Assembly (NCBI GenBank): GCA_037043015.1
Contig: CM073325.1
Location: 14,735,001-14,799,000, forward strand
Direction of reading: 5' to 3'
Length of the DNA: 64,000 bases
Source: Bryum argenteum
Taxonomy: Eukaryota > Streptophyta > Bryopsida > Bryales > Bryaceae
Shown: positions 11,361-22,164 of the stretch, one piece after another
Position numbering within the stretch: position 1 is the first letter of the stretch
Layout: each line of letters opens with the position of its first letter
Notes under the pieces: model-generated
What the model saw: only the letters and a program-made list of their open reading frames with translations
Database searches by the model: none
Told to the model about the DNA's origin: nothing
Position numbers and translations under genes: made by a program

Positions 11361-12518
11361 CTATAATTCACAATGCCTGTGGCGGTGGAAAGAGGGAAGT
11401 ATAACCACATCTAAGTTGAGTTTCATTCCTAAACATCCACAACCAGTGGTTTGGATTTTTGTTACTTTTGGCAGCCTCAATGAAGGATTAGATTTGATAT
11501 TTATGTCTCAAATTTCTATCAATTGGATATTCCGTATACAACAAGGTGTATGTAGTAAACTGTGCAAAGGTAGAATACAATTTTTTAGACATGTGATGGA
11601 AATTTTTGCTTAACTTAGTCATATACACGGAAATTTATATGAGCAGAATATTTGGGGTAACAATTCTCAACAATTACCTTTGCTCAATGTAGACTACGTC
11701 TCCCAAAGGTGGTTGACAAAAAAGTTATGCATCAATTTTAAGTTTTATGATCTCACAAAGGGTGGAGATACAACAATGAAATTTGAATCATTCCCTCTCA
11801 TAGTGCTTATTTGTATGATTCTACGTGTGAAGATTTCAAAAAAGCGTAATTTTTTCTTCATACCCTAAAGTTAATCAAGGTGGTGGAGAATCGCAATTTT
11901 GAGACTCGCAGCTCCCAGTACAACATGATCGTTTAGGGGTTCATAAAAAAGTCTGATAGGCAGGTCCTTATGTTGCTCCAAAAAGCTACAACAGAGAACT
12001 GTATTTCTAAGATTGGAATTGCGCACAAGTGGAAAATTGCAGACTCAATGTACAGCAAAAATTTAAGAAATTTATTTTCCTTAATCAAAACTAGGGATTC
12101 GGATAAAACTATCAACAAACTCTGTTTGTACCTCAGCTTGGGAGATGGATACTTGTTTTTATTCTGAACTAGTTCGGGAAGTTTTGGTGATGAAAGCTGA
12201 GACATAAACTGTCTGATAAGAAATAATCGTGTTTATATAGAAACGTGTTTAGAGAATGATATGTACTTAGAAAGATGAGGGCAAAATAAAATCCTTTAAA
12301 TGAGCGCAAACTCACATCAATTCATAGGTTACAACTCATTGTCTGACTAAGCGTCTCGCACTCCATCCTCAGCTTCCACTACGAACTGTACAAACTGGAA
12401 CAATATATCCAGGTTTGGCTACGCAATATGAACAGACTATACAACACAATATGGATTCACGAATTCTGAGGTCTTGTGCTGCTCCAAAATTTCAACTGTA
12501 CAGTATAATTGATCGCAT
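11361..12518. other. gene-free spacer and 3' flank of copy 3
   Basis: AT-rich, with no recognisable gene. The last 200 bp (from about 12320) is the conserved ELIP 3' block, with TACAACTCATTG, GAACTGTACAAACTGGA and ATGGATTCACGA elements. Confidence 0.6.
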
Positions 12519-13217
12519 CTAATGGAAGACGGGAGTTCCGCGGATGAGCTCCGTCACCACCAGTGACAGAAATCCCAACATGGCCAGTCGCCCGTTCCAT
12601 CGCTCGGCTTGCGCCGTGAATGGCCCAAAGCTACGCGCGTCCGTGGACTCACCATTCATGATTGGCACAATCGACGCGTACGTGAACAGCTGCACCGCGC
12701 CCACGAAGTAAAGCAGCCCGCTCGTCGAGGGGTTGAACAGCTGCTGCATCACCGTCAGTCCCGTCGCCTTCTCGGCGAAGAAAGCCCACACAATGCCCAG
12801 CATGGCAAGACGGCAGTTGATGACCTCAGGCGCCGCACCATCGAATGCGAACACGCTCAGGAACGACTTGTCACCGGTCTCAGGGCGCCTCTCGATCTCG
12901 GGGCGGGGGGTGAACCCGATGGCCTGGTCGAACCCGGGCGTGGGCTTGGCCCCGAAGTACGACCTCTGCTCCGACTCGTTGGTCTCCATGTTCTTCAGGA
13001 TCTCGCCTTCCGTGATCTCCTTCTTCGTGCTCTCGTCAATGGTCTCTCGCAAGCCCTTTCCGGCCTCGCATCGCACTCGGCCAGCCAACGAGGTGGCCAC
13101 TCTGGGAGCTCCCATCACCCGCGCATTGCCATTCAGATGCTTGATCCTGTTGATGGGAGCAAGAGCGCCGAGACCACTTGCAGTAACAGTCATCTGCGAC
13201 ATCATTGCTGCAGCCAT
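12519..13217 (-). CDS. ELIP: early light-induced protein, copy 3
   Basis: Intronless, 232 residues, and identical in protein sequence to copy 1 although more than 6 kb away with copy 2 in between. This points to recent gene conversion or unequal exchange. I place the start at the ATG at 13217. An in-frame TTG two codons upstream exists, but the leader here (TTTGCAA) differs from the usual TTTACA by local changes and all other copies start at this ATG. Confidence 0.95.
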   Translation of the reverse strand: MAAAMMSQMTVTASGLGALAPINRIKHLNGNARVMGAPRVATSLAGRVRCEAGKGLRETIDESTKKEITEGEILKNMETNESEQRSYFGAKPTPGFDQAIGFTPRPEIERRPETGDKSFLSVFAFDGAAPEVINCRLAMLGIVWAFFAEKATGLTVMQQLFNPSTSGLLYFVGAVQLFTYASIVPIMNGESTDARSFGPFTAQAERWNGRLAMLGFLSLVVTELIRGTPVFH

Positions 13218-13368
13218 TTGCAAACTAAACTTCCTGTGTAATCACAAACTGACTTAAAGAATCTATACGTAAATCGAGCTGTATGCAAAATTTGATCGTT
13301 CTGAGAGAGCTGGGTAATGGTGAGTAAGCAAGTTCGAATGTTGTGAGATGGAAGAGTAATGCTGTCGA

Positions 13369-13529
13369 TTATATACAGCAGGAGAAGCTTGTGCCGTAGA
13401 TGGGCATGCAGAGCGAGCTAGGTAGCCAGATGCAAGCTACTGCGAGCGACAGATGCGATTGGAGAAGGGAGAGGTGAAAGAGGGTGGCATGTGGCAGTCA
13501 GGATTTTCTCGTAAAAGTTGCCTACGTGG
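13369..13529 (-). promoter_or_regulatory. ELIP copy 3 promoter module
   Basis: A TATATAA box (complement at 13369-13375), a GGCATGTGGCAG box near 13486-13497, and an ACGTGG core at 13524-13529. The core is TACGTGG rather than the full palindrome of copies 1 and 2. Confidence 0.7.
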
Positions 13530-13734
13530 GGTTACTTTTGGTACTTTAGAAACTGCACTTCCGTGGTCCATATCTTGCCGTTCACTTCCATCAACGTCTC
13601 TATCTCGTTGGGCTGTTTGGGCTCTATTGGCTACCTCCGCTGCGGAAGATCTAAGTAAGTTTCTTAAGCCCCGACATTAATTCGTCGACAGATTGACGAA
13701 GGATTGGCCGTTAGATTTCTGCATCACTGCGGAC

Positions 13735-14100
13735 TGAATTCAAACAAATTGCGGGAGTGAAACTCGTCCTCGCCGATGGCTATGCGGCACTATTGCGGCC
13801 TCACGTACTTGGAGGCGTCCACACAGAAGCCGAAGTCCATCAGATGCCTCGTGCCCTCCTTGATCGTCACCCTACTGCAATAATTGTTTTTCGGGAATGA
13901 TTGTTGAGTCATCGATTTTGCCAGGGAGTTAGAATTGGATATGGCACTATCGTCCTTCATGGTTGCATCGATCGAGTACCTTCACCAAGGTTTTCCCGCA
14001 AGCATTGTAAGTTGTCTAATTTTAAGCCCGCGGTGGTTGGAAGAAAGCTTCACAACCAAACGGAGTTGGCGATAGACAGGATTTTTACATTATAACCTAA
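13735..14100 (-). pseudogene. decayed companion sequence, copy C
   Basis: The ATGGCTATGCGGCACTATTG and GGAGGCGTCC blocks match copies A, E, F and G, but the central RTRILEST-coding part is deleted after about 13870. The tail resumes with TTCATGGTTGCATCG and AAGCATTGTAAG. Confidence 0.45.
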
Positions 14101-15180
14101 AAACCAGAGCTCTGCCTTTCAAGATCATGGTCGCGCACATGCAAGTCGAAGTACCTCGCTTCCTATACAGAATGGACGTAACCTAATCATTTTTGCTGCA
14201 CTTTCATTTAAAGACAGTGATAAAAAGTATTGTGTATGTAGTCAGTATCACAGAATTCATCAGCTTAGGAATGTGTATCAGAATATTTGAATTGTTGTAA
14301 TATCGTGTCTTGAACGATATGATGAGAATAATCGTTGCCAACTTTCAGAAACAAGAGCACTTGGAGGAAATCAATGTGTAAAACAAGGAACATACTAAGC
14401 TTCAGTTTCAAGGAATAGAGCAATTGACCTTGAGTATCATATAAATTGTTACTCTTCCAGAACGAGTCCTAAACACGTTTCGTGAAAAGTGTGGCAGCAG
14501 CCATATCTTGAAAAATGTAAGCTATGAATTCTTCAGTACAAAAGGCGCCTACACAAAAAATTCTTATTCCAATAATTGGCAAATGGAAATTCATATCATG
14601 TACATAGGTATTTTGCATACCATCAATAACAACAATTGCCTTAGCCCCATAATACACCTATTGCGGATAACGGACCAACAATAAATTACCACAGTAGTCC
14701 TTGAAAATCAGATGCGAAGGCTTCCTGAAATGCAGAACGTAAAAAAGGGAAGAGCGTGCATGTACCCATTGAAGCGGTATTGATCAGCAGCTTGAGTTTT
14801 TAAACCATCAATTGAGAGATTAATGGTTGCCAACCACCAGACAGGAGTGGTAGAATGTGTAACAAGTAGCATAGACATTCTTCCTTTCTACAACTTTCAG
14901 CATAATAAAATCATGATGATTCAAGAAATTGTTCCAACATAAGCGTTTCGACATAGTTGGAGATAACAAAAAGTATCAGTAAATATTCAATAAGTAGAAA
15001 TTCTCGTCGCTTCAAAGGTTACAACTCACTGGCAGAAATAGCGCTACACGCTATACGCCGCTATCACCTGTACAAACTGGACGACTTCATCCAGATCTGA
15101 ATACACTACATGGGCACAACTACAAACTGGCTGTTGGTCCAAAACTCTCATCTGTACATTACATTACACATGATCGTCAT
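14101..15180. other. inter-ELIP spacer and 3' flank of copy 4
   Basis: No gene is seen. A motif containing GGTTGCCAACCACC (near 14825) recurs at 20666 as a palindrome with 8-bp arms, and degenerately near 22907 and 25185. From about 15018 the shared ELIP 3' block is present. Confidence 0.55.
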
Positions 15181-15879
15181 CTAGTGAAAGACGGGGGTAC
15201 CGCGGATGAGCTCCGTCACCACCAGCGACAAGAAACCCAACATGGCCAGACGCCCGTTCCATCTCTCGGCCTGTGCAGTAAATGGGCCAAAGCTGCGCGC
15301 GTCCGTGGACTCCCCGTTCATGATCGGCACAATCGACGCGTATGTGAACAGCTGCACAGCTCCCACGAAGTAAAGCAGCCCGCTCGTTGAGGGGTTGAAC
15401 AGCTGCTGCATCACCGTCAGTCCGGTAGCCTTCTCCGCGAAGAAAGCCCACACAATACCCAACATGGCCAAACGGCAGTTGATGACCTCAGGCGCCGCGC
15501 CGTCGAAAGCGAACACGCTCAGAAACGACTTGTCTCCGGTCTCTGGGCGCCTCTCGATCTCGGGGCGGGGGGTGAACCCGATCGCCTGGTCAAACCCGGG
15601 CGTGGGCTTGGCCCCGAAGTACGACCGCTGCTCGGACTCGTTCGTCTCCATGTTCTTCAGGATCTCGCCTTCGGTGATCTCCTTCTTCGTGCTCTCGTCA
15701 ATGGTCTCTCGCAGACCCTTTCCGGCCTCGCATCGCACTCTGCCAGCCAGCGAAGTGGCTACCCTCGGAGCTCCCATCACCCGGGCATTGCCATTCAAAT
15801 GTCTGAACTTGTTGAGAGGAGCAAGAGCGCCGAGACCACTTGCAGTGACAGTCATCTGCGACATCATTGCTGCAGCCAT
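15181..15879 (-). CDS. ELIP: early light-induced protein, copy 4
   Basis: Intronless, 232 residues. Compared with copy 1 it has only I22L, R24K, I25F and K26R, a cluster in the transit peptide (PLNKFRH). The rest of the mature protein, including F96, N76 and V132, equals copies 1 and 3. The K24/R26 pair is shared with copy 6, so transit-peptide and mature-protein relationships disagree, as expected after gene conversion. Its promoter is interrupted by a 122-bp insertion. Confidence 0.95.
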   Translation of the reverse strand: MAAAMMSQMTVTASGLGALAPLNKFRHLNGNARVMGAPRVATSLAGRVRCEAGKGLRETIDESTKKEITEGEILKNMETNESEQRSYFGAKPTPGFDQAIGFTPRPEIERRPETGDKSFLSVFAFDGAAPEVINCRLAMLGIVWAFFAEKATGLTVMQQLFNPSTSGLLYFVGAVQLFTYASIVPIMNGESTDARSFGPFTAQAERWNGRLAMLGFLSLVVTELIRGTPVFH

Positions 15880-16018
15880 TGTAAACTAAACTTCCTGTGT
15901 AATCACAAATTGGGATGTGTAAATTTGAGCTGAATGCAAACTTTGATTGTTGAAAGAGAGTTGAGTAATGATGCGTATGTAAGTTCGACTGTTGTGAAGA
16001 GAGAGCTGAATGATGTTG

Positions 16019-16312
16019 TTTATATAGCAGCAGAAATTAGCCAGATGTAACATAGATGAGCATGCAGAGAGCTAGGCGGCCAGATTGGAGCTACCAGAGC
16101 GACAGATGGATTGAAAAAGGGAGTTGTAAAGGAGGGTGGCACGGTCTCAAACGCACCTCCTCATTGAATCCGTCATGAAAAACTCTAAAAATATCATCCG
16201 CTACCTTCCATGGGCACCATGACCACGTGTGAATTCTAAAGGAATTCAAAAATAAATAATATTTGGCATGTGGCAGTAGAGATTTTCCAGTAAAAGTAGC
16301 AGGCCTACGTGG
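16019..16312 (-). promoter_or_regulatory. ELIP copy 4 promoter module, interrupted
   Basis: A TATATAAA box (complement at 16019-16026) and an ACGTGG core at 16307-16312. The usual GGTGGCATGTGGCAG box is split: GGTGGCA at about 16135-16141, and TGGCATGTGGCAG resuming at 16264. The intervening 122 bp brings an additional perfect CACGTG at 16224-16229. Confidence 0.65.
16142..16263. mobile_element. 122-bp insertion in ELIP promoter with TGGCA duplication
   Basis: Compared with the other copies, 122 bp is inserted within the GGTGGCATGTGG box and is flanked by direct TGGCA copies (16137-16141 and 16264-16268). No terminal inverted repeats are obvious, so it may be a small element or filler DNA from a break repair. 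It carries CCACGTGTG, a strong G-box/ABRE-like core. Confidence 0.55.
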
Positions 16313-16714
16313 ATTCAGTTTCTGTTCTTTCTGAAAATCTACATTTGTGGTCCATAATTTGCTCAAGTTCAATTGCTTACTTTCAGAGTTCCGTGCTTGG
16401 ACGCGGACATTTGTCCACGAACCGGCGAAGGATTTCCCTTTACATCTCTGCCTCGCGGGGAGTAGAATCTAACTCTAAATTCTCTCTTTTAATTTATTTT
16501 TTAATGTATAATCAGTTGAAAAATAATACATTGTACCATAGCACTCAATCTGTCCAAAGAATCAAGTGAAAGTCGCTCTCTGTAGTAACCAGAGGAATAG
16601 AGAGTTAGCCTTGAGGGTTTTATTTTATTTTATTTTTTTAACAACCAATGAATTATCAACTTGTTGAAACACATATGAACCATAGGAGGAGTTCTGCTTT
16701 GAGAAACAACTGCC

Positions 16715-17280
16715 AATCTGACCCTAGTTTCTTCGTGGCCTTAGTGCCTTACGTACTTGGACGCGTCCAAGTGACAGCTGATTTCAATGACATAGTCTGG
16801 ATACTCCTCCATTGTCACCCCGTTCTCAGTGGGATTCCAGAATGAGGGTGCAAGTCGCGTTGTTCGTGCCAATGAGGTGAATCAAAGGATGAGGAGCCAA
16901 GGACTTCTTGATTTTGAGGCTGAGAATTGGGTTGTGGTTGTAGACGCCATTGACAACTCCAAATTAAATCTACAGGAAAGAAAATTCGTATGTACTAGGG
17001 CATAATTGTGGGCTCGTAGCTTATCGTTGTGCGAGGTCGTAAGGAGCAAGAACTAGATGTAGCACACTCCTTGCCCATGGTTGCAAAGTCGAATAGCTTG
17101 ACCAACTCCCTTGCAAGCACTCGAAAATTTGTATGATCTCAAGAATGTGACAGAGTTATGAAGGATTATAATCAAACGTAGTTGTATGAATACTTGGGAT
17201 GGGCAAGATTTCTTAATACCCTAGAAACAGAGCTCGGTCCTTGACGGCTTGATTGCATAGTCGCCTACAAATTGAAAGTA
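16715..17280 (-). pseudogene. decayed companion sequence, copy D
   Basis: The blocks CTTACGTACTTGGACGCGTC, TCAGTGGGATTCCAGAATGA and CTTGATTTTGAGGCTGAGAA match the companion sequence in order. The minus-strand frame is interrupted in several places. This copy is nearly full length. Confidence 0.5.
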
Positions 17281-17689
17281 GCACGCGTCCTACTCAGCGT
17301 AGTTGATACATAGTTTCTCCTATTGTACTAATTGAGAGTTTGTTCCAAATGAATCTTGTTTACCTATGAGCCCTAAAGTCATCAACATTCCATTTGATCC
17401 GTTGTTGAGAATTGTAAAATATTCCAATATTTACTAACAAGTGCCATAGTACGATAAGATCCAACAATATCAAGAGTTGTGCTGATTATGCAAACTATTC
17501 AAAAGGTTCCAAACATTGCAATAGGTGAACAAATTGATGACGTCAAACCTCTAATACTTAAAAACTTATAAAAAAGAAATTGCAATAAAGCAGTATTTTT
17601 TGACCTACTTTGAAGAGGTTAAGAAAATTATTCCGTACGCAAATATTGAAGTATAATGTATGGATGCCAAGAATATACATGACTATGTT

Positions 17690-18200
17690 ATTTGAAGACT
17701 ATATGAAGAATATTTAAAATTACAGAGATAGCCTTTTAGTACAGCGTAGAAGACAATTATAGGATGGAATAGTTGTGAGGAAAGTTAGTTCTAAGAGTTA
17801 GTTAGGGTAAACATGCAAAGTAGTTAGGGATAGGATATAGACCCTATCACCATGAGAGACTATAAATAGTCTCCCAAGGCTTGTAATTCCACATTTTCTA
17901 TCAATTACTCTTTCTTCTTCAAAGACTTGTCTCTTCTCTTCTACAAGCTCAAGCAATCTGCTACATGCTCAAGCAATATGCTACATGCTCAAGCAATATG
18001 CTACATGCTCAAGCAATATGCTACATGCTCAAGCAACATGCTACATGCTCAAGCAATATGCTACATGCTCAAGCAATATGCTACATGCTCAAGCAATAGT
18101 TTACAACAACTATACTTGCAAATTGTTTCTCAAGCTAAAAATAAAAAAATATCCATACTACACTCATAAATACATAAATACACAATTAAGAAGGCAATAA
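17690..18200 (+). mobile_element. possible solo LTR containing a minisatellite
   Basis: This interval accounts for most of the extra length between ELIP copies 4 and 5. It has an LTR-like promoter: TATAAATAG at 17861-17869 set in a GAGACTATAAATAGTCTC palindrome, followed by a pyrimidine-rich leader (TTACTCTTTCTTCTTC). No matching TG...CA ends or target duplication could be fixed, and no retrotransposon protein is present. A solo or decayed Copia-type LTR is plausible but not shown. Confidence 0.4.
17941..18100 (+). repeat. 20-bp tandem repeat, 8 copies
   Basis: Eight head-to-tail units of CTACATGCTCAAGCAATATG. The first (CTACAAGCTC...CTG), fifth (...CAACATG) and last (...AATAGT) vary slightly. 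There are no spacers, so this is a minisatellite and not a CRISPR array. Confidence 0.95.
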
Positions 18201-18619
18201 GATGAACTTATCTCTTATCATGAGTCTTCTATTTACATAAGCTTAATTTCTAAGTCAATTAGAAATAGAACTTTCACAGATGAAACATATTAATCTAAAT
18301 TGATTGTCAAAGGAAAGTTTTAGAACAAAAAAATGAGAGAACTTTGGCACTTTAACTGTAAACATTTTGACACAGATGTTGTAACAAAAAGGATATATTT
18401 CTTAAGTACAAAATCTCATCACTTCGAATGTTACATCTCATTGGCAGCGCAAGACGCTGTACGACGTTACAAACTGTACAAACTGGACTTTTTCATCCAG
18501 ATTTGGCTACCTTTTATGAACAAAACTAGACAACACAACACATGGATTCACGATTGTCGCGAATTCCAAAGTCTCGTGCTGCTCCAAAAATCTCGTAATG
18601 TACAATAAAATGACCGCAT

Positions 18620-19318
18620 CTAATGGAAAACGGGAGTTCCGCGGATGAGCTCTGTCACCACCAGTGACAAGAAGCCCAACATGGCCAGACGCCCGTTCCA
18701 TCTCTCGGCCTGTGCAGTAAATGGGCCGAAGCTGCGCGCGTCCGTGGACTCACCGTTCATGATCGGCACAATCGACGCGTACGTGAACAGCTGCACAGCT
18801 CCCACGAAGTAAAGCAGCCCGCTCGTTGAGGGGTTGAACAGCTGCTGCATCACCGTCAGTCCGGTAGCCTTCTCGGCGAAGAAAGCCCACACAATGCCCA
18901 GCATGGCCAAACGGCAGTTGATGACCTCAGGCGCCGCGCCGTCGAAAGCGAACACGCTCAGGAACGACTTGTCTCCGGTTTCTGGGCGCCTCTCGATCTC
19001 GGGGCGGGGGGTGAACCCAATGGCCTGGTCCATCCCGGGCGTGGGCTTGGCGCCGAAGTACGACCGCTGCTCGGACTCGTTCGTCTCCATGTTCTTCAGG
19101 ATCTCGCCTTCGGTGATCTCCTTCTTCGTGCTCTCGTCAATGGTCTCTCGCAGGCCCTTTCCGGCCTCGCATCGCACTCGCCCGGACAACGAGGTGGCCA
19201 CCCTGGGAGCTCCGATCACCCGCGCATTGCCATTCAGATGCTTGATCCTGTTGATGGGAGTAAGAGCGGCAAGACCGCTTGCGGTAACAGTCATCTGCGA
19301 CATCATTGCTGCAGCCAT
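18620..19318 (-). CDS. ELIP: early light-induced protein, copy 5
   Basis: Intronless, 232 residues from the ATG at 19318; an upstream in-frame GTG nine codons earlier is not used in my model. Differences from copy 1: G17A, A20T, M35I, A45S and F96M, all before residue 133. T20, S45 and M96 are shared with copy 6, its right-hand neighbour. The 3' block is at about 18420-18619. Confidence 0.95.
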   Translation of the reverse strand: MAAAMMSQMTVTASGLAALTPINRIKHLNGNARVIGAPRVATSLSGRVRCEAGKGLRETIDESTKKEITEGEILKNMETNESEQRSYFGAKPTPGMDQAIGFTPRPEIERRPETGDKSFLSVFAFDGAAPEVINCRLAMLGIVWAFFAEKATGLTVMQQLFNPSTSGLLYFVGAVQLFTYASIVPIMNGESTDARSFGPFTAQAERWNGRLAMLGFLSLVVTELIRGTPVFH

Positions 19319-19458
19319 TGTAAAATAAACTTTCTGTGTAATCACAAATTGGGAATGTAGAAATTCGAGCTGAATGCAAACTTTGATCGTTGAAAGAGAA
19401 TTGAATAATGGTGCGTTTGCGAGTTCGAATGCTATGAGGAATTAGCTGAATGATGTTG

Positions 19459-19622
19459 TTTATATAGCAGCAGGAATAAGCCAGATGTGCCATAGACGAG
19501 CATGCAGAGAGCTGGGCAGATGGATGCACGCTACAAAAGCGACAGATGCGATTGGAGAAGGGTGAGGTGAAAGAGGGTGGCATGTGGCAGTAGGGATTGT
19601 CCTGTGAAAGAAGCTTACGTGG
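19459..19622 (-). promoter_or_regulatory. ELIP copy 5 promoter module
   Basis: A TATATAAA box (complement at 19459-19466), a GGCATGTGGCAG box near 19579-19590, and an ACGTGG core at 19617-19622. The sequence between box and core (GGGATTGTCCTGTGAAAGAA) follows the copy 6/7 type rather than the copy 2/3/8 type. Confidence 0.7.
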
Positions 19623-19759
19623 GGTTACGTTCTTTGCTTTTTGAGGCTCTTCCTTCGTGGGCCATATTTTGCTCGATTTCAATTGCTTACTTTCGTAGTT
19701 TGCTTGGACCCGGACATTTGTCTACCACGCTGCGGAGGATTTCTCTTTACATGTCTGCA

Positions 19760-20330
19760 TCACGGCGAATAGAATCTGACACTCGTCCTGAAGGTAGAGC
19801 TCGTCGGTATCGACCGATGGCCATGCGGCACCACTGTGGCCTCACGTACTTAAACGTGTCCACGCAGAAGTCAATGAAATGCTCCGTATTCTCTTCAGTC
19901 GGCAGCCCCTATTTTGTGGATTCCAGAATGTGGGTGCGAGTCTGATCTTTCTTGCCAACCAGGGGAATTGAAAGATGGGAGGCCATGGCTCCTCGATTTC
20001 GAAATAGAGAGTTGAGTTGTGATTTTATTCACCGTGCTCGCTGCACCGTCCGTGGATGGCCCCGGGTCCAATTTTGCGGGAAGAAAAATTTGTATGTGTG
20101 GGGTTGTAAGTAGCAAGAACTGGATGCAGTCCACTCGTCGCTCATAGTTACATGATGGAATATCTTCACCACATTCCCCTTGCAAGCATTGAAATTTATC
20201 TACTTTCAAGCATGTGGGAGTGGAACGAAGGATTTATAATCAAACGGGAATGAGGACATGCAATAGGAAGGATTCCAAAAATGCCCAGAAACAGAGCTCT
20301 GTCTTCGAGGGCGTAGTCGTGCACAAGCTG
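19760..20330 (-). pseudogene. decayed companion sequence, copy E
   Basis: Nearly full length. It has ATGGCCATGCGGCACCACTG, a block near CACGCAGAAGTCAATGAAAT, a block near GTGGATTCCAGAATGTGGGT, and a tail with CTTGCAAGCATTGAAATT. The minus-strand frame carries stop codons and shifts. Confidence 0.5.
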
Positions 20331-21056
20331 AAAGCAGCAGCCTTCCTTTTCAGCGACATTGTTACATGTTTACTCAATTTGCACAAGATTAAGAAGTTGT
20401 CCTAGACAAAGTCCGTTCACCTGTCGGCTTAAAGTCCAAAAGTCGGTTTGAATTATTGCTGGGAAGTGTGAAACATTCCATACTTGACAAGCAACAAAAG
20501 AGAAATTCAAGTTATACCGAGTACCATGGTCTACTCTGCACTAAAATGTGTTAAGGAGGTTGCAAACATTCCAACAACATCACCGTCTCAGCGCTATCAA
20601 TGTATGAAGCATATCAATATATTTGCTTTATTGACGACAAGATTGCTGAACAGTAAATGAGAACGGTGGTTGCCAACCACCAATCCAGGAATGGTTGATT
20701 GCGAAATGTATCATGCATGTACTTACATTTGACAGTTTTCAGCAGAAACGTTCTGACATCTCGAAAAAATTCCTCTCATCTTATAACTTTGGACATACAT
20801 GGAGTACCAAAATGGATATATTTTGACTAAAAAATTCTCATCTCTTCAAAGCTTATAACTCACTGGCAGCGAAACATGCTCTATGCCAATACAAACTGTA
20901 CAAACTGTACAAACTGGACCAATTCATCCAGTTTCAGCTACATTACAGGAGCATAACTACAGACCACACGCTACATGAATTCGCGATTCTCGTCTGTAGT
21001 TCACTTCTCTTGCTGATCCAAAAATTCTCGTCTATACATTACACATGATATTTCAT
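20331..21056. other. inter-ELIP spacer and 3' flank of copy 6
   Basis: No gene is seen. It contains the GGTGGTTGCCAACCACC palindrome (about 20666) and, from about 20840, the ELIP 3' block. Here the ACAAACTGT unit is locally triplicated (20900-20925). Confidence 0.55.
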
Positions 21057-21755
21057 TCAATGAAAGACGGGGGTTCCGCGGATGAGCTCTGTCACCACCA
21101 GTGACAAGAAGCCCAACATGGCCAGGCGCCCGTTCCATCGCTCAGCCTGTGCAGTAAATGGGCCAAAGCTGCGTGCGTCCGTGGACTCCCCGTTCATGAT
21201 CGGCACAATCGACGCGTATGTGAACAGCTGCACGGCGCCCACGAAGTAAAGCAGCCCGCTCGTTGAGGGGTTGAACAGTTGCTGCATCACCGTCAGTCCG
21301 GTAGCCTTCTCGGCAAAGAAAGCCCACACAATGCCCAGCATGGCCAAACGACAGTTGATGACCTCAGGCGCCGCGCCGTCGAAAGCGAACACGCTCAGAA
21401 ACGACTTGTCTCCGGTCTCTGGGCGCCTCTCGATCTCGGGGCGGGGGGTGAACCCAATGGCCTGGTCCATCCCGGGCGTGGGCTTGGCGCCGAAGTACGA
21501 CCGCTGCTCGGACTCGTTCGTCTCCATGTTCTTCAGGATCTCGCCTTCGGTGATCTCCTTCTTCGTGCTCTCGTCAATGGTCTCTCGCAGGCCCTTTCCG
21601 GCCTCGCATCGCACTCGCCCGGACAACGAGGTGGCCACCCTGGGAGCTCCCATCACCCGCGCATTGCCATTTAAATGTCTGAGCTTGTTGAGAGGAGTAA
21701 GAGCGCCGAGACCACTTGCAGTAACAGTCATCTGCGACATCATTGCTGCAGCCAT
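21057..21755 (-). CDS. ELIP: early light-induced protein, copy 6
   Basis: Intronless, 232 residues. Differences from copy 1: A20T, I22L, R24K, I25L, K26R, A45S and F96M. Residues 133-232 are unchanged, including both pigment-binding motifs. Its promoter keeps the TATA and GGCATGTGGCAG boxes but has lost the ACGT core, so light or ABA control may differ. Confidence 0.95.
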   Translation of the reverse strand: MAAAMMSQMTVTASGLGALTPLNKLRHLNGNARVMGAPRVATSLSGRVRCEAGKGLRETIDESTKKEITEGEILKNMETNESEQRSYFGAKPTPGMDQAIGFTPRPEIERRPETGDKSFLSVFAFDGAAPEVINCRLAMLGIVWAFFAEKATGLTVMQQLFNPSTSGLLYFVGAVQLFTYASIVPIMNGESTDARSFGPFTAQAERWNGRLAMLGFLSLVVTELIRGTPVFH

Positions 21756-21901
21756 TGTAAACTAAACTTCCTGTGAAAATACAGACTGGGAATGTTGCTA
21801 CACAATTAAAATGAATATGAACTCTGATTGCTGCAGGAGAATTGAATGTTGGTATGTGTGTGAGTTCGGATGCTGTGAGGAGTGAACTAAATGACTCTGG
21901 A

Positions 21902-22065
21902 TATATAGCAGCAGGAAGCAGCCAGATGTGGCATAGATGAGCATGCAGAGAGCTGGGCAGCTGGTAGCACGTTACAAAAGCGACATGGATTGAAGAAGGG
22001 AGAGGTGAAAGAGGGTGGCATGTGGCAGCAGAGATTTTCCTGTGAAAAGCTAGCAGCCTACTCGG
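21902..22065 (-). promoter_or_regulatory. ELIP copy 6 promoter module lacking the G-box
   Basis: TATATA at 21902-21907 and a GGCATGTGGCAG box near 22017-22028. Where other copies read CCTACGTGGGGTTAC, this one reads CCTACTCGGGGTTAC, so the ACGT core is gone. Confidence 0.65.
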
Positions 22066-22164
22066 GGTTACGTTCTTTGCTTTTTGAGGCTCTACCTTCG
22101 TGGTCCATATTTCGCTTTTCATTTGCTTACTTTCAAAGTTTGCTTGACCCGGATATTTCTCTTT

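Noticed and set aside
17927..18200. ORFs and a CRISPR-like look in the 20-bp repeats
   Set aside because: Head-to-tail minisatellite with no spacers in a plant genome; the ORFs are only translations of the repeat.
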